Origin: Mycolicibacterium agri
Lineage (GTDB): Bacteria; Actinomycetota; Actinomycetes; Mycobacteriales; Mycobacteriaceae
Length of the DNA: 43,577 nt
Reading direction: 5' to 3'
Assembly: GCF_002553505.1 (NCBI RefSeq)
Contig: NZ_PDCP01000048.1
Coordinates: forward strand, 1 to 43,577
Below are positions 16,898 through 23,853 of the stretch, in pieces. The stretch's first letter is position 1. Each line of letters begins with the position of its first letter. The notes under the pieces were generated by a model. It did no database searches. It worked only from the letters and a program-made list of their open reading frames with translations, and was not told the origin of the DNA. The translations under genes were made by a program, and so were the position numbers.

Positions 16898-19231
16898 ATG
16901 ACCGCGGGACTGTACAAGCCGCTGGCCGCCACAGGTCAGGATGGGCGTCACCTCTACACCTGTCCATTGTGTGAAGCCATGTGCGGCTTGGAGATTCAGG
17001 TCGAAGACGGCAAGGTCGCCAGCATCCGCGGCAACCGCGACGACACCTGGAGCCGCGGACACATCTGTCCGAAGGGCGCGACGCTCGGCGAATTGCACCA
17101 CGACCCGGACCGAATCCGGCGCCCGATGATCAAGGTCGACGGACAGTGGCAGGAGGTCAGCTGGGACGCCGCGTTCCGGCGTTGCACCGAACTGCTGGCC
17201 CCCGTTATCGAGAGGTACGGCATCTGCGCGGTCACCTGCTACACGGGCAATCCGCTGGCGCACTCGTTCTCGCTGGGCCGCTACACCGGTGTGCTGCTCG
17301 GCATGTCGGGCATTCCGATCAGCTACTCGCCGGGCACCGTCGATCAGTGGCCGAAAAACCTGTCTTCGCATCTGATGTACGGCGGGTGGTGGACGTTCCC
17401 GGTGCCCGACATCGAACGCACCGACCTGCTCGTCGTGATGGGCGCGAACCCCGCGGCGTCGCAGGGGTCACTGCTGGCCGCGCCGGACGTGACGGGCATC
17501 ATCGACGGAATCCGCAAGCGCGGCAAGGTGATTGTGATCGACCCGGTGCGCACCGCGACGGCCGCCCGCGCCGACGAATGGCTGCCGATCACTCCTGGCA
17601 CCGACGCCGCGCTGCTGCTGGCGGTCGCGCACACCTTGTTCGCGGAGGATCTCGTCGACCTCGGCGCCGTCGGTCCGCACGTCGACGGGCTCGACCGGAT
17701 GCGGGCGGTGGCCGCCGACTGGCCGCCGGAGCGCGTCGCGGGCGTCACCGGGATCGACGCCGGACGCATCCGCGGGTTGGCCCGCGAACTGGCCGGCACG
17801 GCGCGGGCGGTGGTCTACGGCCGGATCGGCACGTGTAACCAGGAATTCGGCAGCCTGGCCAGCTGGCTCGTCGACGTCGTCAACATCCTGTCCGGACATT
17901 TCGACGTCGAGGGCGGCGCCATGTTCCCGCGGGCCGCGGCGTGGTCGGTCACCGTGCAGCCGATCCCGGGACTGGAGGACGGCGCGCCGGAGTTCGGTCG
18001 GTTCCGCACCCGGGTGCGCGGTGCGAAGGAAGTGCTGGGCCAGGTGCCGGTGTCGTGTCTGGCCGAGGAGATCGCGACACCGGGCGAGGGCCAGATCAGG
18101 GCGCTGATCACCGTCGCGGGCAATCCGGTGCTGTCCACGCCCGCCGGGCACAAGCTCGACGAGGTGCTGCCGAGCCTCGACGCGATGATCGCCGTCGACC
18201 TGTGGCTCAACGAAACCACCCGCCACGCCGACGTGATCCTGCCCGGGCCATCACCGCTGGAGCAGCCGCACCACGACGACCTGATCCTCAACTTCGCGAT
18301 CAACAGCATCGCCAACTACTCGCCGCCCGTGTTCGAACGGCCCGACCCGGATGCGCCGGAGGAGTGGGAGATCCTCATCCGGTTGACCGGGCTGTGCACC
18401 GGCACGCCGGCCGAGGACGTCGACGTCGCGGCGATCGACGACGGCTTCTTCGACTACATGGCGTTCACGAAGGGGTTCGACGGGGCCACGCTGCGCGCGC
18501 TCTACGATCGCGGCGGGCCGGAGCGGATTCTGGACTTCACCTTGCGCACAGGGCCTTTCGGCGACCGCTACGGGGAGAACCCCGACGGCCTGACGCTGGA
18601 GAAGCTCAAGGCCCAACCCAACGGCATCAACTTCGGGCCGATGATCCCGCAGGTGCCGTCGGTGCTGGGCACCTCCGACCGCAAGATCCGCCTGGCGCCG
18701 CAGTATCTGCTCGACGACCTGCCGCGGCTGGCGGCACGGCTGAACAGGGCGCCCGACGAGCTGGTGCTGGTGAGTCGGCGGCATCTGCGGTCGAACAACT
18801 CGTGGCTGCACAACGTGGCGGCGCTGATGAAGGGTACGGACAGTGCGCACGCGAGGAGCACAGGAAACAGTGCGCACGCGAGGAGCACAGGAAACAGTGC
18901 GCACGCGAGGAGCACAGGAAACAGGTGCACGTTGTTGATGCACATCGACGACGCGCAGCGCCGCGACGTGCGGACCGGTGATCTGGTCACGGTGACCTCA
19001 GCCGGAGGGCAGATCGAGGTGCCCGTCGAGGTGACCGATGCAATCAAGCCCGGCGTGGTGTCGATGCCGCACGGCTGGGGCCACGGCAAGGACGGCACCA
19101 GGCTGACCATCGCCAACGGGTCACCAGGGGTGAACACCAACGTGCTGTCGCCGCCCACGTTCATCGACGAGCCGTCGGGCAATGGGGCACTGAACGGGAT
19201 ACCGGTGGCGGTCGACCCGGTGCGGGCCTGA
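16898..19231 (+). CDS. Molybdopterin-dependent oxidoreductase (formate dehydrogenase/NapA-like)
   Basis: 777 residues from an ATG with GAGGAGG 5 bases upstream. The N-terminus binds one [4Fe-4S] cluster (Cys22, Cys25, Cys29, Cys57: CPLCEAMCG ... GHICPKG). Next come the bis-MGD domains (LLVVMGANPAASQG, then VIVIDPVRTATAARADEWLPI), the central GRIGTCNQEFGSL segment and the C-terminal cofactor cap domain (VVSMPHGWGHGKDG). At the usual metal-ligand loop (ISYSPGTVDQWPK) I see no Cys or selenocysteine, so it may not be a formate dehydrogenase; substrate unknown. Residues about 648-675 are three copies of SAHARSTGN, encoded by perfect 27-bp repeats, inserted between a conserved NSWLHN and a TLLMH motif. 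No signal peptide is visible, so it is cytoplasmic. Confidence 0.85.
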   Translation: MTAGLYKPLAATGQDGRHLYTCPLCEAMCGLEIQVEDGKVASIRGNRDDTWSRGHICPKGATLGELHHDPDRIRRPMIKVDGQWQEVSWDAAFRRCTELLAPVIERYGICAVTCYTGNPLAHSFSLGRYTGVLLGMSGIPISYSPGTVDQWPKNLSSHLMYGGWWTFPVPDIERTDLLVVMGANPAASQGSLLAAPDVTGIIDGIRKRGKVIVIDPVRTATAARADEWLPITPGTDAALLLAVAHTLFAEDLVDLGAVGPHVDGLDRMRAVAADWPPERVAGVTGIDAGRIRGLARELAGTARAVVYGRIGTCNQEFGSLASWLVDVVNILSGHFDVEGGAMFPRAAAWSVTVQPIPGLEDGAPEFGRFRTRVRGAKEVLGQVPVSCLAEEIATPGEGQIRALITVAGNPVLSTPAGHKLDEVLPSLDAMIAVDLWLNETTRHADVILPGPSPLEQPHHDDLILNFAINSIANYSPPVFERPDPDAPEEWEILIRLTGLCTGTPAEDVDVAAIDDGFFDYMAFTKGFDGATLRALYDRGGPERILDFTLRTGPFGDRYGENPDGLTLEKLKAQPNGINFGPMIPQVPSVLGTSDRKIRLAPQYLLDDLPRLAARLNRAPDELVLVSRRHLRSNNSWLHNVAALMKGTDSAHARSTGNSAHARSTGNSAHARSTGNRCTLLMHIDDAQRRDVRTGDLVTVTSAGGQIEVPVEVTDAIKPGVVSMPHGWGHGKDGTRLTIANGSPGVNTNVLSPPTFIDEPSGNGALNGIPVAVDPVRA
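18841..18921 (+). repeat. Three perfect 27-bp tandem repeats inside a coding gene
   Basis: Three identical 27-bp units (18841-18867, 18868-18894, 18895-18921), followed by the first three bases of a fourth. Each unit adds nine residues in frame. Identity at all positions points to recent expansion; copy number may vary between strains. Confidence 0.95.
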
Positions 19232-19244
19232 GAGTATTCGTCTC

Positions 19245-19745
19245 GTGGGCAAGAACGAGCGAGCGAAGATCGTCATGTCGGACGAGGAGATCGCCGAATT
19301 CGTCGAACGCAGCCGCACCGCGACCATGGCCACCGTGCTGCCGGACGGGCGACCACACCTGGTCGCGATGTGGTACGCCGTTCTCGACGGCGAGATCTGG
19401 TTCGAGACGAAGGCGAAGTCGCAGAAGGCGGTGAACCTGCGCCGCAACCCGATCATCACGGTGATGATCGAAGACGGACAGAGCTACGACACGCTGCGCG
19501 GGGTGTCCATCGACGGGCACGCCGAGATATACGACGACCCGGAAACCTCTCTGCGCGTTGGCAAAAGCGTGTGGGAGCGCTACACGGGGCCCTACACCGA
19601 CGAGATGCGCCCGTTCGTCGAACAGATGATGCACAAGCGCATCTGCGTGCGGGTGGTGCCGAGCCGCACCCGCAGCTGGGATCACCGCAAACTCGGCATG
19701 GACCCGATGCCGGTCGCGGGAAGCACCGCCCAATACCTAGGTTGA
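19245..19745 (+). CDS. Split-barrel flavin/F420-binding oxidoreductase (PPOX class)
   Basis: 166 residues from a GTG, 13 bp after the oxidoreductase stop. Characteristic features are SRTATMATVLPDGRPHLVAMWYAVLDGEIWF, then KSQKAVNLRRNPIITVMIEDG. These match the actinobacterial pyridoxamine-oxidase-like reductases that bind F420 or FMN (TIGR03618 type). The Lys/Arg cluster after KSQKAVNL is typical of phosphate-binding residues in the family. The substrate is unknown. It is probably cotranscribed with the Ddn-like gene that starts 5 bp after its stop. Confidence 0.85.
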   Translation: MGKNERAKIVMSDEEIAEFVERSRTATMATVLPDGRPHLVAMWYAVLDGEIWFETKAKSQKAVNLRRNPIITVMIEDGQSYDTLRGVSIDGHAEIYDDPETSLRVGKSVWERYTGPYTDEMRPFVEQMMHKRICVRVVPSRTRSWDHRKLGMDPMPVAGSTAQYLG

Positions 19746-19749
19746 CCGC

Positions 19750-20229
19750 GTGGACGTCAACAAGAAGCCCAAGCAACTCAACGCGCGGTACGTCAAGACG
19801 ATGATGCGGTACGCGGGCCGCGCGCACGCCTGGCTGTACCGGCGCAGCGGCGGCAAGATCGGCGCGAACTGGCGCATCGGCGCGGGCGCGAAGAAGCCGG
19901 TGCCGACGCTTCTGCTCGAACACCGCGGCCGCAAGTCCGGCAAGCTGTTCACCTCGCCGCTGGTGTACATCACCGAGGGCGACAACGTCGTCATCGTGGC
20001 GTCGATGGGCGGCCGTGACGAGAACCCGCAGTGGTACTACAACCTGCTCGCCGACCCTGACGTGCACATCGAGATCGGCCGCGAGCGGCGGCCGGTGCGT
20101 GCGGCGCTGGCCAGCAAGGAAGAGAAGCAGCGGTTGTGGCCGAAGCTCGTCGAGGCCTACGCCGACTTCGACACCTACCAGTCCTGGACCGACCGCGACA
20201 TTCCGGTGTTCATCCTGCAGCCGCGCTAG
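19750..20229 (+). CDS. Deazaflavin (F420)-dependent nitroreductase family protein
   Basis: 159 residues from a GTG. The family hallmarks are present: LLLEHRGRKSGKLFTSPLVY, VIVASMGGRDENPQWYYNLLADPDVHIEI and FETYQ-like FDTYQSWTDRDIPVFILQP at the end. Members such as Ddn use F420H2 to reduce quinones or nitro-compounds at the membrane surface; the natural substrate here is not known. Together with the preceding split-barrel gene it forms a two-gene F420/flavin unit. The gene is convergent with the thioesterase gene, with the stop codons only 4 bp apart. Confidence 0.9.
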   Translation: MDVNKKPKQLNARYVKTMMRYAGRAHAWLYRRSGGKIGANWRIGAGAKKPVPTLLLEHRGRKSGKLFTSPLVYITEGDNVVIVASMGGRDENPQWYYNLLADPDVHIEIGRERRPVRAALASKEEKQRLWPKLVEAYADFDTYQSWTDRDIPVFILQPR

Positions 20230-20239
20230 CGAGCTAGCG
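20224..20239. terminator. Palindrome spanning two convergent stop codons
   Basis: CGCTAGC (20224-20230) and GCTAGCG (20233-20239) with a 2-bp centre. The TAG stop of each convergent gene lies inside its own arm. It may act as a short bidirectional terminator, although the stem is small. Confidence 0.4.
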
Positions 20240-21049
20240 TCTCGGTGGACGAAAGCCGGGATTCGCCAAGGCCGTCGCGACCCCGGTGCCGATCGGCCCT
20301 TGGTGGTCGAACAGCGTCGCGGTTCCGGTCGCGACTCCGGCGTGGCTGTAGTGCGTCAGCGCGGCCAGGCCGATGTGCTCACCGTCGGGCAGCCTGCTCA
20401 GCGTCACGGTGTAGTCGGCGTTGATGTAGTTCAGACCGCCTGCGCTGAAATGGGTTAACGAGCTGGTGACGTCCCCGGCCATGGCGACGCGGACGAACGG
20501 GGTGAGAGGTTCACCGTCGACGAGGGCTTTCATGTCGCGAACCCATGCGTACTTCTGGCCGCCGTTGCGCCATTCGCTGAGGTCCGTACTCGGCGCGGTC
20601 GTCCCCGAATTGGCGCTGTAGGCCCACATTTCCATGGTGAAGTCACCGCTCGGCTGCTGCGCCTCGGCCGGAAGCGGCGGCATCTCGATCGGCAGCGTCC
20701 ACGCCGCGTCGGTGGGTTGCTCGCCGCGGCGCAGGTACAGACCGCTGGCGCGGGCGACGACGACGTCGTTCTGCCACATGCGGGCATCCACCAAGCGGAT
20801 CCGCTTGCCGTCTCGCTCGACGGCGGCGTCGACGCGCACCGGGGCGGCGATCGACACCGGCCGCAGCAGGTCGACGGTCAGGCGTGCGGGCTGCAGGTCG
20901 GAGTCGCCGCCGCACTGTTCGACCGCGCGGCCCAGCAGGCCGCCGACCATCATGCCGCTGATGGTGTCGCCCCAGGGGCCGCGCGCGATCGGGGTGGGTA
21001 TGAGCGCGTCGCCGTCGTGTGTAAAGAACGCCTGGTCAGCTATCGTCAT
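20234..21049 (-). CDS. Double-hotdog acyl-CoA thioesterase family protein
   Basis: 271 residues starting MTIADQAFFTHDGDALIPTPIARGPWG. GDTISGMMVGGLLGRAVEQ, the strand PARLTVDLLRPVSIAAPVRV and the C-terminal GEHIGLAALTHYSHAGVATGTATLFDHQGPIG fit the TesB-like (4HBT_3) double-hotdog family of mycobacteria. The likely reaction is hydrolysis of an acyl-CoA, substrate unknown. No Shine-Dalgarno is visible. The ATG lies within a 14-bp perfect inverted repeat, 27 bp after the GNAT gene stop on the same strand, so its translation may be restrained by structure or coupled to an operator. It is convergent with the Ddn-like gene. Confidence 0.85.
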   Translation of the reverse strand: MTIADQAFFTHDGDALIPTPIARGPWGDTISGMMVGGLLGRAVEQCGGDSDLQPARLTVDLLRPVSIAAPVRVDAAVERDGKRIRLVDARMWQNDVVVARASGLYLRRGEQPTDAAWTLPIEMPPLPAEAQQPSGDFTMEMWAYSANSGTTAPSTDLSEWRNGGQKYAWVRDMKALVDGEPLTPFVRVAMAGDVTSSLTHFSAGGLNYINADYTVTLSRLPDGEHIGLAALTHYSHAGVATGTATLFDHQGPIGTGVATALANPGFRPPRR

Positions 21050-21070
21050 CGAGAAGGACGATAGCTGACC
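21034..21070. repeat. 14-bp perfect inverted repeat over a start codon
   Basis: Arms GGTCAGCTATCGTC (21034-21047) and GACGATAGCTGACC (21057-21070) are exact reverse complements around 9 bases. The thioesterase ATG (21049-21047) begins in the loop and runs into one arm. It may be a repressor operator, a terminator for the GNAT/pirin transcript, or a translation-blocking hairpin. The symmetry is directly visible. Confidence 0.9.
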
Positions 21071-21076
21071 TAATGA

Positions 21077-21379
21077 TCAGGCCTTGTCGACGACGTCGGC
21101 GAACTCGTCGTGCTTGCCGACGTAGTTGGCCACCATCGGGCACTGCGCGACGATCCGCAGGCCCGCGTCGCGCGTCTGCGCCAGCGCCTCGGCGATGAGA
21201 ATCGTTGCCAGCCCGCGGCCTTCGTAGTCGGAGTCCACCTCGGTGTGGGTGAAGACCCGCTGGCCGTCGCGGTCGGAGAATTCGGCCTTGCCGACCTCTT
21301 TGCCTTCCACCGAGATGGTGTAGTGGCCGTCCTCGGCCTGCACGGTGGTGGGTGCGCCGGTCTTGTCGGCTTGGGTCAT
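21077..21379 (-). CDS. Small GNAT N-acetyltransferase
   Basis: 100 residues from an ATG with GAAGGGA 6 bases upstream. FTHTEVDSDYEGRGLATILIAEAL contains the acetyl-CoA-binding GRGLA loop, followed by LRIVAQCPMVANYV. This is the compact YjdJ-type (GCN5-related, about 95 residue) subgroup whose targets are unknown. The start overlaps the pirin stop as ATGA, so the two are coupled. Confidence 0.85.
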   Translation of the reverse strand: MTQADKTGAPTTVQAEDGHYTISVEGKEVGKAEFSDRDGQRVFTHTEVDSDYEGRGLATILIAEALAQTRDAGLRIVAQCPMVANYVGKHDEFADVVDKA

Positions 21380-22347
21380 GACAGTCCCTTCGGGTTGGGT
21401 CGCGGTCGCAGCGTGGCGTTCGGCAGCGGGGGTGCGGGCAACCGGTCGACGGCGCCTCGGTAACCGTCGACGGCGCCGAAGCGGCCATCGTGCGCCTCCC
21501 ACAATCGGCGGTAGGTGGCGATGTCGTCATGACTGCGCCCGACGAAGTTCCACCACATCACCAACTGCTCCTCGAACGGCGGGCCGCCGAGCAGTATCGC
21601 GCGGGCCGGTTGGGCGCCGGGATTGCGCAGCGTCAGGGTGACGCCGCCGGTGCCCTGATAGGCCAGGTCAGCGACGTCGATGGCGCTGCCCGCCACCTCG
21701 AGGTGGCCCTGGTCGAGCAGCACCCCGTGCTCGAACGTCGGATCCACGCCGAGGTCCACCTGTGCACCCGGGTCGATATCGACCTGGGCGCCCAGCAGCG
21801 GCGTGAACGTGTGCACGGGGGATCGGCTACCCGCAAGTTGGCCGAGGAACACCCGCAGCGTCGCGCCGGGCACCGAAACGGGTTCGGGCGTGTAGTGCGC
21901 GAAGTCGCGGCCGGTGTCGCGGTCGGCGTCGGGCAGGGCGACCCAGAGTTGCACGCCGTGCAGCACCGTCGTCGCCGCGGTGGACACCTCGGAGTGGCAG
22001 ATGCCGGCGCCGGCCGTCATCAGGTTCAGCTCGCCGGGCCGGACGTAGGCGTGGACACCCGCGCTGTCGCGGTGCTCGACCTCACCGTCGAAGAGCCAGC
22101 TGACGGTCTGCAGGCCGGTGTGCGGGTGCGGCGGCACGTCCATGCCGACGCCGTCGTGCACGTCGTGCGGGCCGTAGTGGTCGGCGAAGCACCACGCCCC
22201 GATCAGCGACCGGTCCCGCTGGGGTAGCGTGCGGCGCACCCGGATGGCGCGCGGGCCGCCCAGCGGCACTTCGCGTGGGTGCAGCACGCCGGTGAATGCC
22301 GATGCCGCGCAGTCCACTTCGGCGGGCGCGATATCGGTATTGCTCAC
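21376..22347 (-). CDS. Pirin-like bicupin protein
   Basis: 323 residues. The pirin N-terminal cupin is clear: GAWCFADHYGPHDV, then DVPPHPHTGLQTVSWLFDGEVEHRDS, with the metal-ligand His residues, and NLMTAGAGICHSE. The C-terminal cupin has AILLGGPPFEEQLVMWWNFVGRS, typical of the family. Some pirins are quercetin dioxygenases or redox-responsive regulators; the role here is undetermined. It is coupled by ATGA to the GNAT gene downstream. Confidence 0.92.
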   Translation of the reverse strand: MSNTDIAPAEVDCAASAFTGVLHPREVPLGGPRAIRVRRTLPQRDRSLIGAWCFADHYGPHDVHDGVGMDVPPHPHTGLQTVSWLFDGEVEHRDSAGVHAYVRPGELNLMTAGAGICHSEVSTAATTVLHGVQLWVALPDADRDTGRDFAHYTPEPVSVPGATLRVFLGQLAGSRSPVHTFTPLLGAQVDIDPGAQVDLGVDPTFEHGVLLDQGHLEVAGSAIDVADLAYQGTGGVTLTLRNPGAQPARAILLGGPPFEEQLVMWWNFVGRSHDDIATYRRLWEAHDGRFGAVDGYRGAVDRLPAPPLPNATLRPRPNPKGLS

Positions 22348-22363
22348 CAGCTCACAGTAACCG

Positions 22364-22777
22364 CTATTCCGTCATCGCCTTGCGGATCACCTCAAGGTCG
22401 TGATCGTCGATCCGGAACACCCCGAACCGAAACTTGTAGCCCCACCGCTGTTTGTCCTCGATGAAGTCGAGCTCCTCGAGCAGCGGTTTGATCGGCGTCT
22501 CGGTGCAGGGCAGGAAGTCGACGCTGCGCCGCCACGGCTGAAGATCCGGCGACGTCTCGTCCTGGTAGGGCTCGTCGTCGACGATCTGACCGATGGCGGT
22601 GAACGCCTGCAGCGGCTCACCTTTCGGGTATTCGGTGCGCGGCGAGTAGAACACAATCCAGTCGCCGCGGGCCATCTTGCGCAACATGTGTGGCTTGCCG
22701 TGATTGGCTTGCGTGAAGCGGCCGCGAACCGCACGTTCGACGTGGTCGCGGCTAACGGTGTTGATCCAGTTAGTCAT
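22364..22777 (-). CDS. EVE-domain protein (UPF0310)
   Basis: 137 residues. MTNWINTVSRDHVERAVRGRFTQANHGK, then LRKMARGDWIVFYSPRTEY and QAFTAIGQIVDDEPYQ, are characteristic of the EVE/PUA-like fold (UPF0310 group). The domain binds modified bases in DNA or RNA. In some bacteria it is part of restriction or antiphage systems, but nothing near it here suggests that. A single stand-alone gene between pirin and DUF5313 genes, on the same strand. Confidence 0.9.
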   Translation of the reverse strand: MTNWINTVSRDHVERAVRGRFTQANHGKPHMLRKMARGDWIVFYSPRTEYPKGEPLQAFTAIGQIVDDEPYQDETSPDLQPWRRSVDFLPCTETPIKPLLEELDFIEDKQRWGYKFRFGVFRIDDHDLEVIRKAMTE

Positions 22778-22840
22778 GTCCGCACGCTAAGCCCGCCGCC
22801 CGACACTTTTGCCCCTGCGCGAGGGGCCTGTGGATAACTC

Positions 22841-23281
22841 CTAGAACGGGCTGCTGTTGGCCTGCCAGCGCGCCTCTTCCGGACGCGGCCCGTACTTGGC
22901 GATATAGGCCGCGTGCATGCGGGCGTTCTTCCGGCGAGCGAGTTCGTCGGCCACGTTCGGGTCTAGACCGTGTTGCGCGAGCCGGTGCCGACGCCACACC
23001 TTGTTCAGCGCCAGCGAGATCAGCAGAGCCCAGATGTAGATCGGCGCCGTCATCTCGAGATGCACATACAGCGATGCGGGCAGCAGCCAGAACGGCGCCA
23101 ACACGAGAAGCGGCGGGATGGCGTAGCGGAACATGTGCCGCCGGACGGCGCCCTCGCCCGCGAGGTCGTTGCGTACCCAGTCGCGGTACTCGTCGGGCAG
23201 CCTGCGCCCGAAGACGTAGCCGATGTACTGCAGGGCCGGGGGCCTCTTCGGCTTGGCTGGCTTGGTCGCGCGCTTTGTCAC
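22841..23281 (-). CDS. DUF5313 membrane protein
   Basis: 146 residues from a GTG that overlaps the stop of the MarR-like gene (GTGA). It has a basic, Pro-rich N-terminus, then LQYIGYVFGRRLPDEYRDWVRNDL. Two membrane helices follow (AIPPLLVLAPFWLLPASLYV and PIYIWALLISLAL), then a charged C-terminal tail. The GYVFGRRLPDEYRDWV motif is what I recognise as mycobacterial DUF5313. Function unknown. It was probably expressed with the upstream regulator. Confidence 0.8.
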   Translation of the reverse strand: MTKRATKPAKPKRPPALQYIGYVFGRRLPDEYRDWVRNDLAGEGAVRRHMFRYAIPPLLVLAPFWLLPASLYVHLEMTAPIYIWALLISLALNKVWRRHRLAQHGLDPNVADELARRKNARMHAAYIAKYGPRPEEARWQANSSPF

Positions 23282-23774
23282 GAGGAATCCTTTCCGTTGT
23301 CGAGTGCCCCTGCGGCCAGCGCGGCGGCGTTGATCCGCGTCAGCACCGCGTGCAGGTGCTCAAGTTCGTCCAGGTCGACGCCGAGCCGCTCGATCACTGC
23401 GGGCGGGATCTTCAGCGCGCGGCGCCGCAGCTGGATACCGGCCCGGGTCAGCTGCACGTCGGTGGCGCGTTCGTCGGTCGCGGATCTGGTGCGGGTGATG
23501 TACCCGAGCGCTTCCAGCCGCTTGAGCATCGGCGACAGGGTGGCCGAATCGAGCTGCAGCGAGGCGGCGATCTGTTTGACCGTCAACGCCGTTCATGGCC
23601 CGCGCGGTGGTGGTCCCACAGCGCGAGCATCACCAGGTACTGGGGGTGGGTCAGCTGCAGCGGTTCGAGCAGCGGCCGGTAGATGGCAAGCACGGCGCGG
23701 TTGGTGATGGCAAGCGCGAAACACACCTGACGCTCGAGCGCGAGCGGATCAACTTCCTGGTCAACGACGGCCAC
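23278..23774 (-). pseudogene. MarR/OhrR-family regulator split by a frame change
   Basis: Two frames together make one MarR protein. The first (23583-23774, 63 codons, GTG start) encodes LERQVCFALAITNRAVLAIYRPLL ... HPQYLVMLALWDHHRAGHERR. It includes Cys18, at the place of the peroxide-sensing Cys in OhrR. The second (23278-23586, TTG start, 102 residues) encodes the rest of the winged helix: LTVKQIAASLQLDSATLSPMLKRLEALGYITRTR and the C-terminal dimer helices. The junction is a TTGA stop/start overlap inside the DNA-binding domain. No intact single frame exists. It may be a frameshift mutation, a sequencing error, or two coupled half-proteins; the first is my preference. Confidence 0.75.
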
Positions 23775-23793
23775 AAAGTCAATCGTAGGCTAA

Positions 23794-23811
23794 TAGTTAG
23801 GGCGCAAACTA
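23794..23811. promoter_or_regulatory. Possible MarR operator
   Basis: TAGTT (23794-23798) and AACTA (23807-23811) are inverted around 8 bases, in an AT-richer stretch of the 79-bp gap between the marR-like gene and the divergent carboxyltransferase gene. Position fits an operator of the regulator; the arms are short, so this is weak. Confidence 0.3.
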
Positions 23812-23853
23812 AATGGTGAGGCAGCTCACGCGGCGTTGTTAGCATCGGCGTCC

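Noticed and set aside
18841..18921. Tandem repeats considered as a CRISPR array
   Set aside because: The 27-bp units abut directly with no spacers, are in frame inside an enzyme gene, and no cas gene is near.
16898..19231. Selenocysteine formate dehydrogenase
   Set aside because: There is no in-frame TGA, and no Cys or Sec at the usual metal-ligand loop, so formate cannot be asserted as the substrate.
22364..22777. EVE-domain gene as part of a restriction or antiphage island
   Set aside because: Its neighbours are a pirin and DUF5313; there are no nuclease, methyltransferase or helicase genes nearby.
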